Assembly: GCA_030068075.1 (NCBI GenBank)
Contig: CM057837.1
Location: 20,243,691 to 20,307,690 of the forward strand
Source: Paguma larvata
Taxonomy: Eukaryota > Chordata > Mammalia > Carnivora > Viverridae
Direction of reading: 5' to 3'
DNA length: 64,000 nt
Shown here: positions 33,708 through 44,280 of the stretch, in pieces
Layout of the letters: every line of letters begins with the position of its first letter
Numbering within the stretch: the stretch's first letter is position 1
Translations under genes and position numbers: made by a program
The notes under the pieces: generated by a model
Told to the model about the DNA's origin: nothing
What the model saw: only the letters and a program-made list of their open reading frames with translations
Database searches by the model: none

Positions 33708-33840
33708 AGCTATTGTTTCTGCCCCTCGAGGGAAGATGAAACCACGTCTTCTTCTGTATCTTTGTCACATCCTCAGCACTTAGGAGAGTATGTGGGAACA
33801 CAGGAGGCATCCCAAGAAACAGTTGAGTAAATTCATAAAA
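33708..33840 (+). mobile_element. L2 3' end fragment
   Basis: TCTTCTGTATCTTTGTCACA, TCCTCAGCACTTAGGAGAGT and GCATCCCAAGAAACAGTTGA match the sense L2 3' end in order. Confidence 0.55.
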
Positions 33841-34065
33841 ATAGACTTCTTAAAAGTATGGAATGAATGTGTAAATATAGGGAACGTGACATACTTGTTG
33901 GATACGTCTTCAGAGAGCCTTGCTTTAGCGTTTACCCCCAAATGCCTTTTTCACCTTTATTTTAAAAGCTTTGCTAACTAGGTGTTTAAATGGCAAGGCA
34001 AGGAGCCAAACTACCCTGTTCGAAGTCACATCCTGGCCTGGGGTGAGGTGTTTTGAAATGTAGAG

Positions 34066-34738
34066 TCAAATCAAAACCACAGTGATGTATCACCCCACAC
34101 CCGTTAGGATGGCTTTCTCATAAAACAAGATTTCTGGACATCCGTATTCATTAGAGCATTATTCACAATAGCCAAAGTATGGGAAATAACTTTCGTGTCC
34201 CTTGGTGGATGGATGGACCCAGACAATGTGTGTATATACAGTAAATATTATTCGGTCTTAAAAAGAAGGAATTCCCGTCATTTGCAACAACACGGGTGAG
34301 CCTGGAGAAAATTACGCTAAGTGAAATAAGCCAGAGAGAGACCAATACTGCCGCGGTATCACTTACATGTGGAATCTGAAAACAAACAAACAAAAGGTCA
34401 AATTCAGAAAGAGAGTGGAAAAGTGATTTCCAGGAACTGGGGAGTGGGGAGGAGGGGGAGGTAGGGAGAGGTTGGTAAAAGGGTACAAACTTTCAGTTAT
34501 AAAATAAATAAGATTTGAGGATCAAAGGTATAACACGTCATTAACTCCAGTCGATAACACCGTATTACGAATTGAAACTTACGAAGAGAGTAGATGTTTG
34601 TAAATCTGTGGAGTGATGGATGTGTTAATTAAACTGATGGGGGAAGCCTTTCCCAGTGTATATGTGTGTCAACTCATCACATACTTTAAATATCTTGCAA
34701 TTTTCTTTGTCAGTTATACCTCGGCTAAAATATAAAGA
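34066..34738 (+). mobile_element. Old L1 3' end, internally deleted
   Basis: It starts AAATCAAAACCACAGTGATG, jumps after TTAGGATGGCTT to AGAGCATTATTCACAATAGC (several hundred bases missing), and continues through CCTGGAGAAAATTACGCTAA, AAGTGAAATAAGCCAGAGAG and ACATGTGGAATCTGAAAACA to an A-rich end near 34735. This is the end of ORF2 and the 3' UTR of an older placental L1. It is non-functional. Confidence 0.8.
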
Positions 34739-35934
34739 AAGCCCTGATTGTATATGGTGGCATTCTAGCAGACGGTAGAACATGACCCTCACGCCATATG
34801 AGGGTTGGAGCGCTAGGTGGGTGGTAGATCGAATTGCCCCGAGATTACCTAAATCCATGTTGTCCTGAGAAATCATACTGATAGAGGAGATGCCGTGTGA
34901 GCAAGACCCCTCTGTTGCATTCCCCCCAGCCCCTTTAGAGGCCTCCGAGGGTTTCTGCCCTTCCATGGTTAACATTAACCTTGAACCCTCTTAGCAACTT
35001 GCTTAAAGTTCGGGCACTTCGTTGCTTAGATTCTCTCTTTGTCTCATGTGTGTGATGATAGGTCTTACAACTGTATTGACATTTTAAACCTCCCATAGGC
35101 AAGATCTGATATTTTTACCCTTTTTACATCTTCCTCCCCGCCCCCATGAAAAGTATACTTTGGTAAGACAAAGAGTTCAGTCAATCTTCATTAAATTAGT
35201 GAATATATGCAGGAGAATCATTTGTCGTGTGCATTTTTTGTTATTTTCTGGACAAATCCCTTTCAAGATCTTCTGTCTATACCAGAATATTTGAAAGTGT
35301 GTTCAGTCTCTGACTTTTTTTTTTTTACTAGATGTCTATTATGTTCTAGACACTGTTGATAAGTACTCTCTGCTGTAATATGAATTCAAACTTAACTATC
35401 GGATTTGTGATCGTCACATGCACTTTGCCTCCAATTTTTTGAAATGGAAACGTTCCCAGGAAGCCATAGCCAAGGACACTTGTCAGTCAACAGATTAGTG
35501 AGTCCCAACATGGCCGCCATTTCCTGTGGGCCAACCAGACAGCCAGCCCCTTCACGGGATGAATTGCATCGTCAGCATCTCGTGAGGCTGAATTTCAATC
35601 TTGATTTCTTTCCCTAATTAAGTCCTTTAAATGCCTTCAGAAGGATTATGCTCCACCGAGGCTCTCCGGAAGTCATCCTTTGGGCAGCAGACTGCTGGTC
35701 ACTGACCAGGTGATGCAATTAAAGGGCCTCCGAGGATCTCAGCTCCTTCCAACCAGTGGAGGTTCCAGAAAGACTGCCACTCAAGGCCTAATATCTGTTG
35801 ACTGTCAAAAGCTTCTGGCTAATTTCTAGGGGAACTAGTAAAACGTCAGTTAAGGCAAACACGAAGCAGCAATTTTAACCAAATAAGAAATGGGGCTAAA
35901 ACTCCACAATGCAACTCTCTCCTGGCTCTCCTCT
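34739..35934. other. Unique intronic sequence with a YY1-like motif
   Basis: No repeat was recognised. A CAACATGGCCGCCATTT motif at about 35507-35523 resembles a YY1 site. A T-run lies at 35317-35328. Confidence 0.45.
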
Positions 35935-36050
35935 ACTTCTGACTGTTTCTTCTCTGACTCGACTTGTCTTTTACTCTCCAGCACAGTGCCCGATATTCAG
36001 TGGCACTTATCTTAAGTTTTTTGAATAAATAAATGGATGGATGGATGCAT
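35935..36050 (+). mobile_element. L2 3' end with short ATGG tail
   Basis: TCTCCAGCACAGTGCCCGAT, TTCAGTGGCACTTATCTTAA and GAATAAATAAATGGATGGAT are the end of L2 in sense with its terminal short repeats. Confidence 0.55.
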
Positions 36051-36268
36051 GGACATAAAAATACCATACCCGATGAAACAGTAGGAATAGGTGTTGTGCA
36101 TGTAAATCAATATAACTCTTGGAATCATTTTGAGGAATTAATAAGCCATGACTACAATCCCACTATGGCAGAATCTGCTTCGATATTTATTAGATACTTT
36201 ACTCTTATGTTAATAAACTACCATAGCTGTGTTTATAAAATGGCATCCGTGATTTAAGTGATCGGGCC

Positions 36269-36465
36269 CAGGGCACTTGGGTTGCTTAGTCGGTTAAGTG
36301 TCCGACTTTGGCTCAGGTCATGATATCACAGGTCTTGAGTTCGAGCCCCACATTGGTTCAGTGTTGACAGCCCAGAGCCTGGAGCCTGCTTCGGATTCTG
36401 TGTCTCTGTCTCTCAAAACTAATAAATAAACATTAAAAAATAATGAATGAATGAATGAATGAATG
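36269..36465 (+). mobile_element. Feline tRNA-Lys SINE, 3'-shortened, AATG tail
   Basis: CAGGGCACTTGGGTTGCTTAG head. Most of the CT-rich block is missing, and the tail carries about five AATG units at 36442-36465. A short possible TSD (TCGGGCC) lies at 36262-36268 and 36467-36473. Confidence 0.88.
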
Positions 36466-36473
36466 GTCGGGCC

Positions 36474-36895
36474 AGAAGTAACACCTGAAATTTCCTCAGT
36501 CAAACTGTATCTGTACTTGTTTCTTCCTCTTCCAGAATGTTCTTGGCTAATTATTCAGCAATGCAAGCATGCTTAATACAATCACAATAACAATGGCCCT
36601 CTCTCCCGAACTCCAGGGCCACACTGGGAAAGGGAAACCTACAAAATAACAAACTTACTCTTCATTAACTTTCTTTCCGAGAAGCTTCTTTGTACACGAT
36701 AAGGGTTTATAATTGAGTAGGGAAAAGGATCGATAACTTCCAGTGCCAAAGCAAATTAAAACTTCATAAATATTTATATGAGGAATATGAGGAACTTTGC
36801 TACTTTGTTTTAAAGCCTTTTGGACCAGGTGCTAGACAGATGGATACTGGGGCTTATCTTTTTTTGGGAAAAAAAAAAAAAAGATCGATACATCT
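36474..36895. other. AT-rich unique sequence
   Basis: Nothing recognised except an A-run at 36870-36882. Confidence 0.4.
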
Positions 36896-37481
36896 TGCTA
36901 TGGATATCCGTATCCTCACCCAAATTTGTGTGTAAATCCTGACTCACAAAGGTGATGGTGTTAGGAAGCAGGGGCTTTAGAAGGTGATTAGGTTATGAGG
37001 GTGGAAACTTCATGAACAGGATTTGTGTTTTCTTTTTCTTTTTTTTTAATGTTGATTTATATTTGAGAGAGAGAGAGAGAAAGAGAGACAGTGTGTGAGC
37101 CAGGAAGGGGCAGAGGGAGATGGAGACAGAATCCGAAGCAGGCTCCAGACTCTGAGCTCTCAGCACAGAGCCCAACGCGGCCGGAACCTACATGCTGTGA
37201 GTGAGATCATGACCTGAGCCGAAGTCAGATGCTTCACTGACTGAGCCCCCCGACGCCCCCAGGATTAGTGTTCTCGTAAAGGAGACCACAGGGAGCTCCC
37301 CAGCCCTTTCCATCAAGTGAGGTCACCAGCTGTGACCCGGGAAGACAGCCCTCACTCGACCATGCTGGCAGCCTGATCTCGGACTTAGAGCCTCCAGAAC
37401 TATGATTTCTGTAAATTCCTGCTGTTTATAAACCACCCAGTTTGTGGTCTTCTGTTATAGCAGCCCAAACAGACTAAGACA
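36896..37481 (+). mobile_element. ERVL-MaLR-type LTR interrupted by a SINE
   Basis: The left part (36896-37017) starts TGCTATGGATATCCG and carries CAAAGGTGATGGTGTTAGGA and GGTGATTAGGTTATGAGGGT. The right part (37261-37481) carries GTTCTCGTAAAGGAGACCAC, GCCTCCAGAACTATGATTTC, ACCACCCAGTTTGTGGTCTT and ends CAGACTAAGACA. The 5-bp flanks CATCT and CATAT are a plausible retroviral TSD. It is a solitary LTR with no internal genes. Confidence 0.7.
37030..37260 (-). mobile_element. Feline tRNA-Lys SINE nested in an LTR
   Basis: Reverse copy inserted into the LTR of 36896-37481. The LTR-derived TSD is AGGATTTGTGTT at 37018-37029 and AGGATTAGTGTT at 37261-37272, with one mismatch. Confidence 0.95.
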
Positions 37482-37774
37482 CATATCGTAGGAAATTATC
37501 AAGCTTCCCTTTTATATTCAGATCTGCCCTGTTTTTCCTGTTCAACATTTCATTGATTGATCTTTGCTTTTTCCTGAGTGTGGCGATCGGTGTTACAAAT
37601 CACCCACGTCCAGACACGAGGACACACCCGTAAGTGCCACACCCAAGTAATGATGCCTGAGGTTGATTGCCGGTGTGTCCCTCCAGATTCAAAAAGCCTG
37701 GTTCTTGAAGCCAGAACATTCAGGAAGGTTTCCCTTATGACAAGCCTTGCTGTAGCTTAGATCTTAAAGTCCTT

Positions 37775-37960
37775 GGGTCAGTACACTCAGATTCTCATCT
37801 TATTTCTGCCACTCACTAGGTATGTGACCTTTAGAACACTCTTCATCTTTCCAAGCGTGAGTTTTCATGTGTAAATTAGGATAAGAACGGTGCCCGGGGT
37901 TATTGGAAGGATTTAAAAATGCTTAATGTAGCATCCAGGATGTGGAAATCAGCCCAAAGA
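37775..37960 (+). mobile_element. MIR element, sense
   Basis: ATTTCTGCCACTCACTAGGT, ATGTGACCTTTAGAACACTC, CATGTGTAAATTAGGATAAG and GGGTTATTGGAAGGATTTAA follow the sense MIR order. Confidence 0.75.
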
Positions 37961-38224
37961 ATTTCTATTATTTATAATGTTCTCTGTGTCACATCTGTAT
38001 AATTTAGATGGATATCATATGGACCTGATAATGTAAAGAATATTTCTCTTTGAAGAAGAAGTTCTATACATGGGTTGTAGAGTATCTTGAAGGAATATCC
38101 CTGAAGGCGAATGGTCGGACTTAGGAGGAGCATCAGTGTCAAGGTCGCACCCCTGTCCCTGTCCTACCCAGTTACAGAAGACTCCTGCCTCTCTCAAGCT
38201 TGGCTGTGCCATGTGTCAATTGCC

Positions 38225-38385
38225 AGCCCAGCCTCTACAGCATTTTACTTATATTCGTATACATTTAGGTCACCCCCGCTAGACCGGAAGCATCCCTGAG
38301 CACACGAACTTGTCTGATGCAGCTTCGTACCTTTTTATCCCCAGCATCCAGCCCGGCATTTGAAGGCTCTCGATATTTATGGAGT
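38225..38385 (+). mobile_element. L2 3' end
   Basis: AGACCGGAAGCATCCCTGAG, TACCTTTTTATCCCCAGCAT and CCAGCCCGGCATTTGAAGGC match the sense L2 3' end. Confidence 0.55.
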
Positions 38386-38830
38386 CCGTTCAGACCTAAT
38401 GTTGAACACAGTCAAAATACAGAGCGAGGACGGACGTGCGACCCGACATTTTTTAGCGTTCGCTCAAATTGTGATCTACTTTTTCCCCCCAAGGTCAAAA
38501 TATTTCCACATCACTTCAACTTTCTCTGTAGGAGTGGTTTTCCTCATTCTGTCACACAGTCCTTGCCATTCTTGATAGACGGAAGACCCTGTGATTTAAT
38601 TTGATTCTGACCAACTCAACCAGCTCATTGGGAGTCCAATGGATGAAGAAAGAAGGCAGGGCTGATTGATTGTGTCCTGTGGAATGACCTGATTACAGCG
38701 AAAAGGCCAGAATAGAAACAATTCGGGCAATGACAGATGGAAGGCATAGTGACTTCCTGTGGCCCTTGTAATAGCTACAGTCGTGCCAAAAGAAGCAGGA
38801 AAGAAAGAGGAGCTGTGTTAGACTTGGCTA
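38386..38830. other. Unique intronic sequence, nothing recognised
   Basis: No repeat or exon was supported. Confidence 0.4.
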
Positions 38831-39827
38831 CATTTTTTGTTGAGATACAATCGGCATAGAGCATCGTGTAAGTTTAAGGTGTACAACTTGTTGACTTGGC
38901 GAATTTACATATTGCAGTACAATTACCTCTATAGTCCAACGTGGCACAGAAATGTAATTTCTTTTTTGCAGTGAGACCAATTAAGATCTAGTCTCTTAGT
39001 AACTTTGCGTTCACAACACAGTATTGTTGGCTCTAACCACCAGGCCGTGCGTTAGATTTCTGGGATTTATTCGTCCACTGGCTGTAAAGCATACCCTTAA
39101 ACAGCATCTCCCCGATCCCCCCGCCCCCAGCCCCTGGTCACCTGGTAACCACCATTCCATGCTCTGTTTTGAGGAGTTCAGCTTTCTTAGATTCCACATA
39201 TCAGTAAGCTCCTATGGCCTTTGTATTTCTCTCTCTGACTTATTTTGCCTAGTGTAATGCCCTCAAGGCATGTTGTCACAAATGACAGGATTTCCTTCTT
39301 GTGGCTTTCTCATGGATAAATGATATCCCAGCGTGCGTGTGCATGTGTGTGTACACACCAAATCTTCTTTATCCGTTTGCTGACAGACACGTAGGTCATT
39401 TCTATATGTCGTTATTATGGATAATACTGCAACGAACCTGGGAATGCAGATGTCTCTTGCGTATCCTGTTTTCATTTCCTTAGGGTATATACCCAGAATT
39501 AGAATTGTTGGATCATATGGTGTTTCTGTTTTTAATGTTTTGAGGAGCGTCCATGCCATTTTCCATAGCGGCTGCACCGATTTGCATTCCCGCCAACGTG
39601 GTGCAGAGGCTCCTTTTCTCCTCCGCACCCTTGCTGACGCGTACCCTGTCTTGTCGTCGACATGACTGACGTTCTACTAGGCGGTATCTAATAGGCGTGA
39701 TCTCATCGTGGTTTTGATTTGCATTTCCGTGGCGATGAGTGATGTTAATTAAGCATCTTTTCGTGTACGTGTTGGCCATTTGGAAATCTTTCTTGAAAAA
39801 ACATGTATTTGGTTCCTCTGCCATTTT

Positions 39828-39958
39828 TTTTGAATAATTTATTGTCAATTTGGTTTCCATACAACACCCCGTGATAATCCCAACAAGTGCCCTCCTCCGT
39901 GCCCATCACCCATTCTCGCCCCTTCCACACCCCCCCTCCCCTCAGTTTGTTCTTACCC
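39828..39958 (-). mobile_element. Young carnivore L1 3' end, severely 5'-truncated
   Basis: Begins as a T-run (its poly-A on the other strand), then AATTTATTGTCAATTTGGTT, TCCATACAACACCCCGTG and CTCAGTTTGTTCTTACC, the 3' end of the lineage-specific carnivore/feline L1. The exact 14-bp TSD is TCCTCTGCCATTTT at 39814-39827 and 39959-39972. It is only about 131 bp long. Confidence 0.85.
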
Positions 39959-40040
39959 TCCTCTGCCATTTTAAAACTAGGTTGGTTTTTGAGTTCGATG
40001 AATTCCTTATATATCGGGAATATTAATCTCTTTTTCGATA

Positions 40041-40098
40041 CATAGTTTGCAAATATTTTCTCCCGTTCTCATAGTTTGCAAATATTTTCTCCCGTTCT
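40041..40098. repeat. Perfect 29-bp tandem duplication inside old L1
   Basis: Two identical units, 40041-40069 and 40070-40098, each beginning CATAGTTTGCAAATATTTTC. Ordinary L1 sequence has the unit once. Confidence 0.95.
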
Positions 40099-40540
40099 AG
40101 AGATTGCCTTTTCATTTTGTCAATTGTTTCCTTTGCGTGGAGAGCTTTTTAGTTTGATGTCATCCCCCAGGTTGATTTTTGCTTGGTACTTGTTCTTTTG
40201 GTATCCTATGCAAAAGAAAAAAAAATTCATTACCAAGACCACGATGTCAAGGAGTTTTTTCCCTGTTTTCCGCTAAGAGTTTTATGGTATCAGGTCTTAA
40301 CGTTAAACTTGCTAATCCATTCCTAGTTAATTTTTGTGTATCAGGTAAGAGTCCAATTTCATTTTTCTGTACGTGGTTGTCTAGTTTCTAGTTTGTTAAA
40401 GAGATTATTCTTTCCTCATCGAGCGTTCTTCGATCCCTTGTCGAGTATTAGTTGACTATATACCTGGAGGATTATTTTTGAGGCTTTTCTCTCTTTTTTT
40501 TTTCTTAGTCGAGCTCAAGTTTTATCAATTTTGCCTTTTT

Positions 40541-40753
40541 AAAAGTATTTTTAACATTTATTCATTTTTGAGAGACAGAGAGACAGAGTGCAAGCAGGGA
40601 GGGGGAGAGAGAGGGAGACACAGAATCTGAAGCAGGCTCAGGCTCCGAGCTGTCAGCACAGGGCCTGACTCGGGGCTCGAACTCACGAACTGTGAGATCA
40701 TGGCCTGAGCCGAAGTCGGACACTTAACCAACCGAGACACCCAGGCGCCCCTG
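40541..40753 (-). mobile_element. Feline tRNA-Lys SINE, left arm of a head-to-head pair
   Basis: Reverse copy inserted in L1. The TSD is TTTGCCTTTTT at 40530-40540 and TTTGTCTTTTT at 40754-40764. Its head faces that of the next SINE 27 bp away. Confidence 0.95.
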
Positions 40754-40780
40754 TTTGTCTTTTTGAAAATACGCTCTTGG

Positions 40781-41009
40781 GGGGCACCTGGGCGGCTCAG
40801 TCGGCAGAGTGTCCAACTTCGGCTCAGGTCATGATCTCACAGTTTGTGGGCTCTAGCCCCGCATCGGGCTCTGTACTGATGGCTCAGAGCCTGGAGCCTG
40901 CTTCGGATTCTGTATCTCCCTCTCTTTCCCCCTCCCTGCTTATGCTCTGTCTGTCTCTCAAAAATGAATAAATGTTAAAAAAAAAAAAAAACTATTAAAA
41001 AAAATAAGA
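40781..41009 (+). mobile_element. Feline tRNA-Lys SINE, right arm of a head-to-head pair
   Basis: GGGGCACCTGGGCGGCTCAG head, full body, long A-rich tail. The TSD is AAATACGCTCTTGG at 40767-40780 and AAAGAAGCTCTTGG at 41010-41023. Confidence 0.95.
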
Positions 41010-41240
41010 AAAGAAGCTCTTGGTTTTGTTGATTTTTTCTATTGTTTTTCTGGTCTCTGTTTTATTTATTTCCCCTCTGATTTTTGCTATTTCATTCCTT
41101 CTGCTGACTTTGGGCTAGTTTATTCTCTTTCCTAGTTCTTTGAGATGTAAAATTCCATTGTTTATTTTAGGCCTATTTTCGTAGCATATGCAGTTACCAC
41201 TATACACGTCCCCCTCAGAACTGCTACATTTTTAGTGGCT

Positions 41241-42514
41241 ATTTATGACAATTTTTGGCAGGAACGATGAAAGATTCCCGCACACTCCACGTATATCCAT
41301 GAAATCAATGATGCAGTCGTGTCGATCGGGTGCCGCCTGAGTGGATACTGACAGTTACACGTCATGCTTTCCAATCCACGGGCAATGGGCGCATTTTCTC
41401 TTCTGCTTTTCTACAAGGTGCCTATAGGAACCTGCTTTGTAAAACATTCTGACCTCTCCTTCTTATCTCCTTTAATTTCTTTTTTCTGCCTGCTCCTTGG
41501 TTTTGTTGCGGCCTAGTAATTTTGATACCCTAAAAAGAGTAAGAAATAAACAATCGCTTTTATGAGCGGACTGAGAAATGTGTGGCTTTTTTGTCTATTG
41601 CTCTGGTACATAAAAAAGACTCTGACACTTGTGTAAGTTTCAATTGCTGTTTACAGAACATCTTGAAGATGTTTATAGAGGGGGGAAACATGGTCTTTCA
41701 ATAAGGACTGCGTTAAGCCAAAAGAGAAGCATAAGGAATATTTCTCAGGTTTTCTAATCTGTGTGATTGATATGAATTTTAAATTCAAAAATCTCTTAAG
41801 TCCCTGAAAACATAAATTGATAATAGCACTATGTTATCGTGAACAAAAATCCTCTGATATGGAGTTTCTTGATTGATTGAAACTATGCGTATTCTCCACA
41901 TAAGAGAGCAGAGCCCATTTATATAGAAAAGATTTTTGAAATGTCTATGACGTTCGACTTTGTCTAGCATAGATGCTGAGATATTAACAAAGCCGTTTTT
42001 CATGTCAGTGAAAACTACAGAGCACAAAAGCTTACCCAATTACTGTTCGCAAAAAAACTTTCCAAAATTAGAGACGAAAATTTTATTCAAATGAAGGTTA
42101 ACAAATTAAATTGAATGAGCACATAGAGATTCTTACTTAATGAATCTGAATTAAGAAACTGAAGACTTGATTGGCACATTGCTTGAACCCTAGTACCTCC
42201 AACTAAGTGCAAAACTTTCCTTCCTTGTTGGCCAAAAGCCTGGTAACGAAGCAGGATTAATGCAGCAACAGAATCCCATCCAGTGTTGCAGTATAATCCA
42301 GCATGAGGAACTCTTGATTTTCATATTTTATTTCATTCATTGTATTGTATTTATGCTTTGTGTATGGATTTGTTTCTAGCTTCTCTCCAGACTTCCTTCC
42401 CATAGTCTTAAGCCAAAATGTTATTGACTTTTGTCTCTTAAATAATCAGTTAAAAAAAAAAAAGCCTATTCCTATCAGAGTCTCAAATCTTCATAGAAAA
42501 TCTTGAAATGGGGT
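41241..42514. other. AT-rich unique sequence
   Basis: Apart from the fading end of the L1 I recognise nothing. No exon was seen. Confidence 0.4.
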
Positions 42515-42705
42515 CCAGAGTCAGATTAATTTGGTTCCCAATCCTGTGTCTGTTGTTCACTACAAATTATGTAACTCTTTGTGCCTTAGTTATCTCTTCT
42601 GTAAAATGGGCCGAATTATGGGACCTTATGAGGTTCTTTAAGTAGTAAATCAGAGTGTGCTTAGCACTCTTCATGACACATAGTAGGAGTTCAGTTAATG
42701 GTGTC
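42515..42705 (+). mobile_element. MIR element, sense
   Basis: GGGGTCCAGAGTCAGATTAA, ATGTAACTCTTTGTGCCTTA, TCTCTTCTGTAAAATGGGCC and CACATAGTAGGAGTTCAGTT follow the sense MIR order, nearly full length. Confidence 0.8.
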
Positions 42706-42807
42706 CAGTATCATTATACAATTAATATTTTAATAATCAATAATTACCAACGTTCCACACCTCACCAGCATCAACTCTCCTATCTTCTGATCTTTTTCTT
42801 TCCTTTT

Positions 42808-43027
42808 TTTTTGTTTTTTTTTTAATGTTTATTTATTTTTGAGAGAGAGAGAAACAGAGTGTGAGTGGGGGAGGGGGAGAGAGAGGGAGACACAGAATCC
42901 GAAGCAGGCTCCAGGCTCCGTCTGAGCTGTCAGCACAGAGCCCTACCCGGGGCTCGAACCCACAAACTGTGAGATCATGACCTGAGCTAAGGTCAGACAC
43001 TTAACTGACTGCACTACCCAGACACCC
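42808..43027 (-). mobile_element. Feline tRNA-Lys SINE
   Basis: Reverse copy with a CCGT insertion after the CAGGCTCCAGGCTC segment. The TSD is an imperfect pyrimidine-rich match: CTGATCTTTTTCTTT from 42787 and CTGATCTCTCTCTTT from 43028. Confidence 0.92.
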
Positions 43028-43031
43028 CTGA

Positions 43032-43106
43032 TCTCTCTCTTTCTTTTCCTTCCTTCCTTCCTCCCTCCCTCACTCCCTCCTTCCCTTTCTTCTTTCCTTC
43101 CTTTCT
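43032..43106. repeat. CTTC/CCTC pyrimidine microsatellite
   Basis: A run of pyrimidines broken by a single A at 43072, adjacent to the SINE insertion site. Confidence 0.9.
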
Positions 43107-43289
43107 ACAATCTAATGTTATTTAAAAATTTTCCTCCCAGGTAAAGTAATTCTACATGTTTCTTCACATTTCTCGACAACCTGCCCCGTTCTTTCATAAA
43201 AGTGTCTCATAAACATTTCCCATAATGCAATGGCAGAAAAGTACAGCCTTAAATGAATAGCAAATGCATTCATGCATTCAACCAAGCTA

Positions 43290-43377
43290 CCTTCTCTGTC
43301 TCTTCTCCTCCCTTCCTCCCTCCCTCACTTCCTCTCTCTCTTTCCCCGCTCACCCTCTCTACCTCTCTCTCTCTCTT
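43290..43377. repeat. CT/CCTC pyrimidine-rich low-complexity tract
   Basis: Mixed CTCC, TCTC and CCTC units with few interruptions, 180 bp beyond the previous tract. The DNA between them is unique. Confidence 0.85.
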
Positions 43378-44280
43378 AGCACACCCCTACTTTAAAGATA
43401 TGATACAGTGACAGACTCGCTATAACATTAGACAAATAGGGTGGCTCATTTAAATGAAGGGAGCCCTTTACTGAAAGATCGGGAACTATAACTGCAGATT
43501 TCTTTCTATACTTTCTCCTCTCCGGGGCTTTGGTGGGAAACCCTTGGAGAAAAGATTCTATGGTCCGTTGACATCACACTGAAGAGCCAGCTGTGTTTAC
43601 CCATATAACTCTCCATACTTTAGGAAACAATGAGAGATTTTGTTGAAAGCCCTTATGAATTCAGTCTTTATTCCAATTTATTGTCTCTAAGCTCATCATT
43701 TTTTAGGCCAAAAGATGATTATTGTATTTTAATTCCACTACTGCTTCCTATACAATAGAAACAAAAGAATTGTATTACTCCAAAATAGAATAATATGGAA
43801 GGTACTTAATTCAGCTATTTACTTGCTCTGAACACCAGATATAATATCCCCCAGACCATGAGTCACAGGTCTCCTCAGAATTGTGCTGCCTTGCCATCTC
43901 TGGTTTTATATTCTCTATATATATCTTAAATTTCATTTATATATCTTAAATTTCATCTAGTGTCTTTATTTAAAGTGACAGTAAACTCTTCTTTATATCA
44001 TGTACAAATGAATCCCCTACAAGGCCTTGTGATAATTGATCCCACGCTGAAGGACGACAAAGCCAGAGTTTTGAATCGTGGCTTTGGGCAGAGAGCACTG
44101 TTTACCCTTCTCGCTTGGGTTGTGAATCTTTGAAGCAAATGGCAGAGGGGCCCACAGAGGCCCTGAATGCCCATAAACTCATGAGGCTCTTTCAGACGGA
44201 GTCCCCAAGAATATTCTTTCCTTTCTTGGGGTTGTCCAGCAACGGTTACGAATGGTCAGTGGCATCACTGACTTAACAGT
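43378..44280. other. AT-rich unique sequence with a short tandem duplication
   Basis: No repeat family was recognised. A 20-bp near-perfect tandem duplication lies at 43917-43956. Confidence 0.4.
43917..43956. repeat. 20-bp tandem duplication
   Basis: The 19-mer TATATATCTTAAATTTCAT occurs at 43918-43936 and 43938-43956, back to back with one differing base between. Confidence 0.9.

Larger units (their letters stand above)
38831..41240 (-). mobile_element. Old L1, antisense, with nested insertions
   Basis: A decayed placental L1 3' half on the minus strand. The segment at 39263-39628 translates on the minus strand to the C-terminal part of L1 ORF2p, with phrases CKSVQPLWKMAWTLLKTL and ILILGIYPKEMKTGYARD; stops and frameshifts break the rest. 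Further ORF2 sequence continues at 39973-40540 and 41024-41240. It is interrupted by a young L1 3' end (39828-39958) and two SINEs (40541-40753, 40781-41009), and contains a 29-bp duplication. It cannot encode a working protein. Confidence 0.85.

Noticed and set aside
39263..39628. Frame resembling a reverse-transcriptase C-terminus as a possible gene
   Set aside because: It is the decayed end of L1 ORF2 within an old, interrupted L1. Annotated as a mobile element instead.
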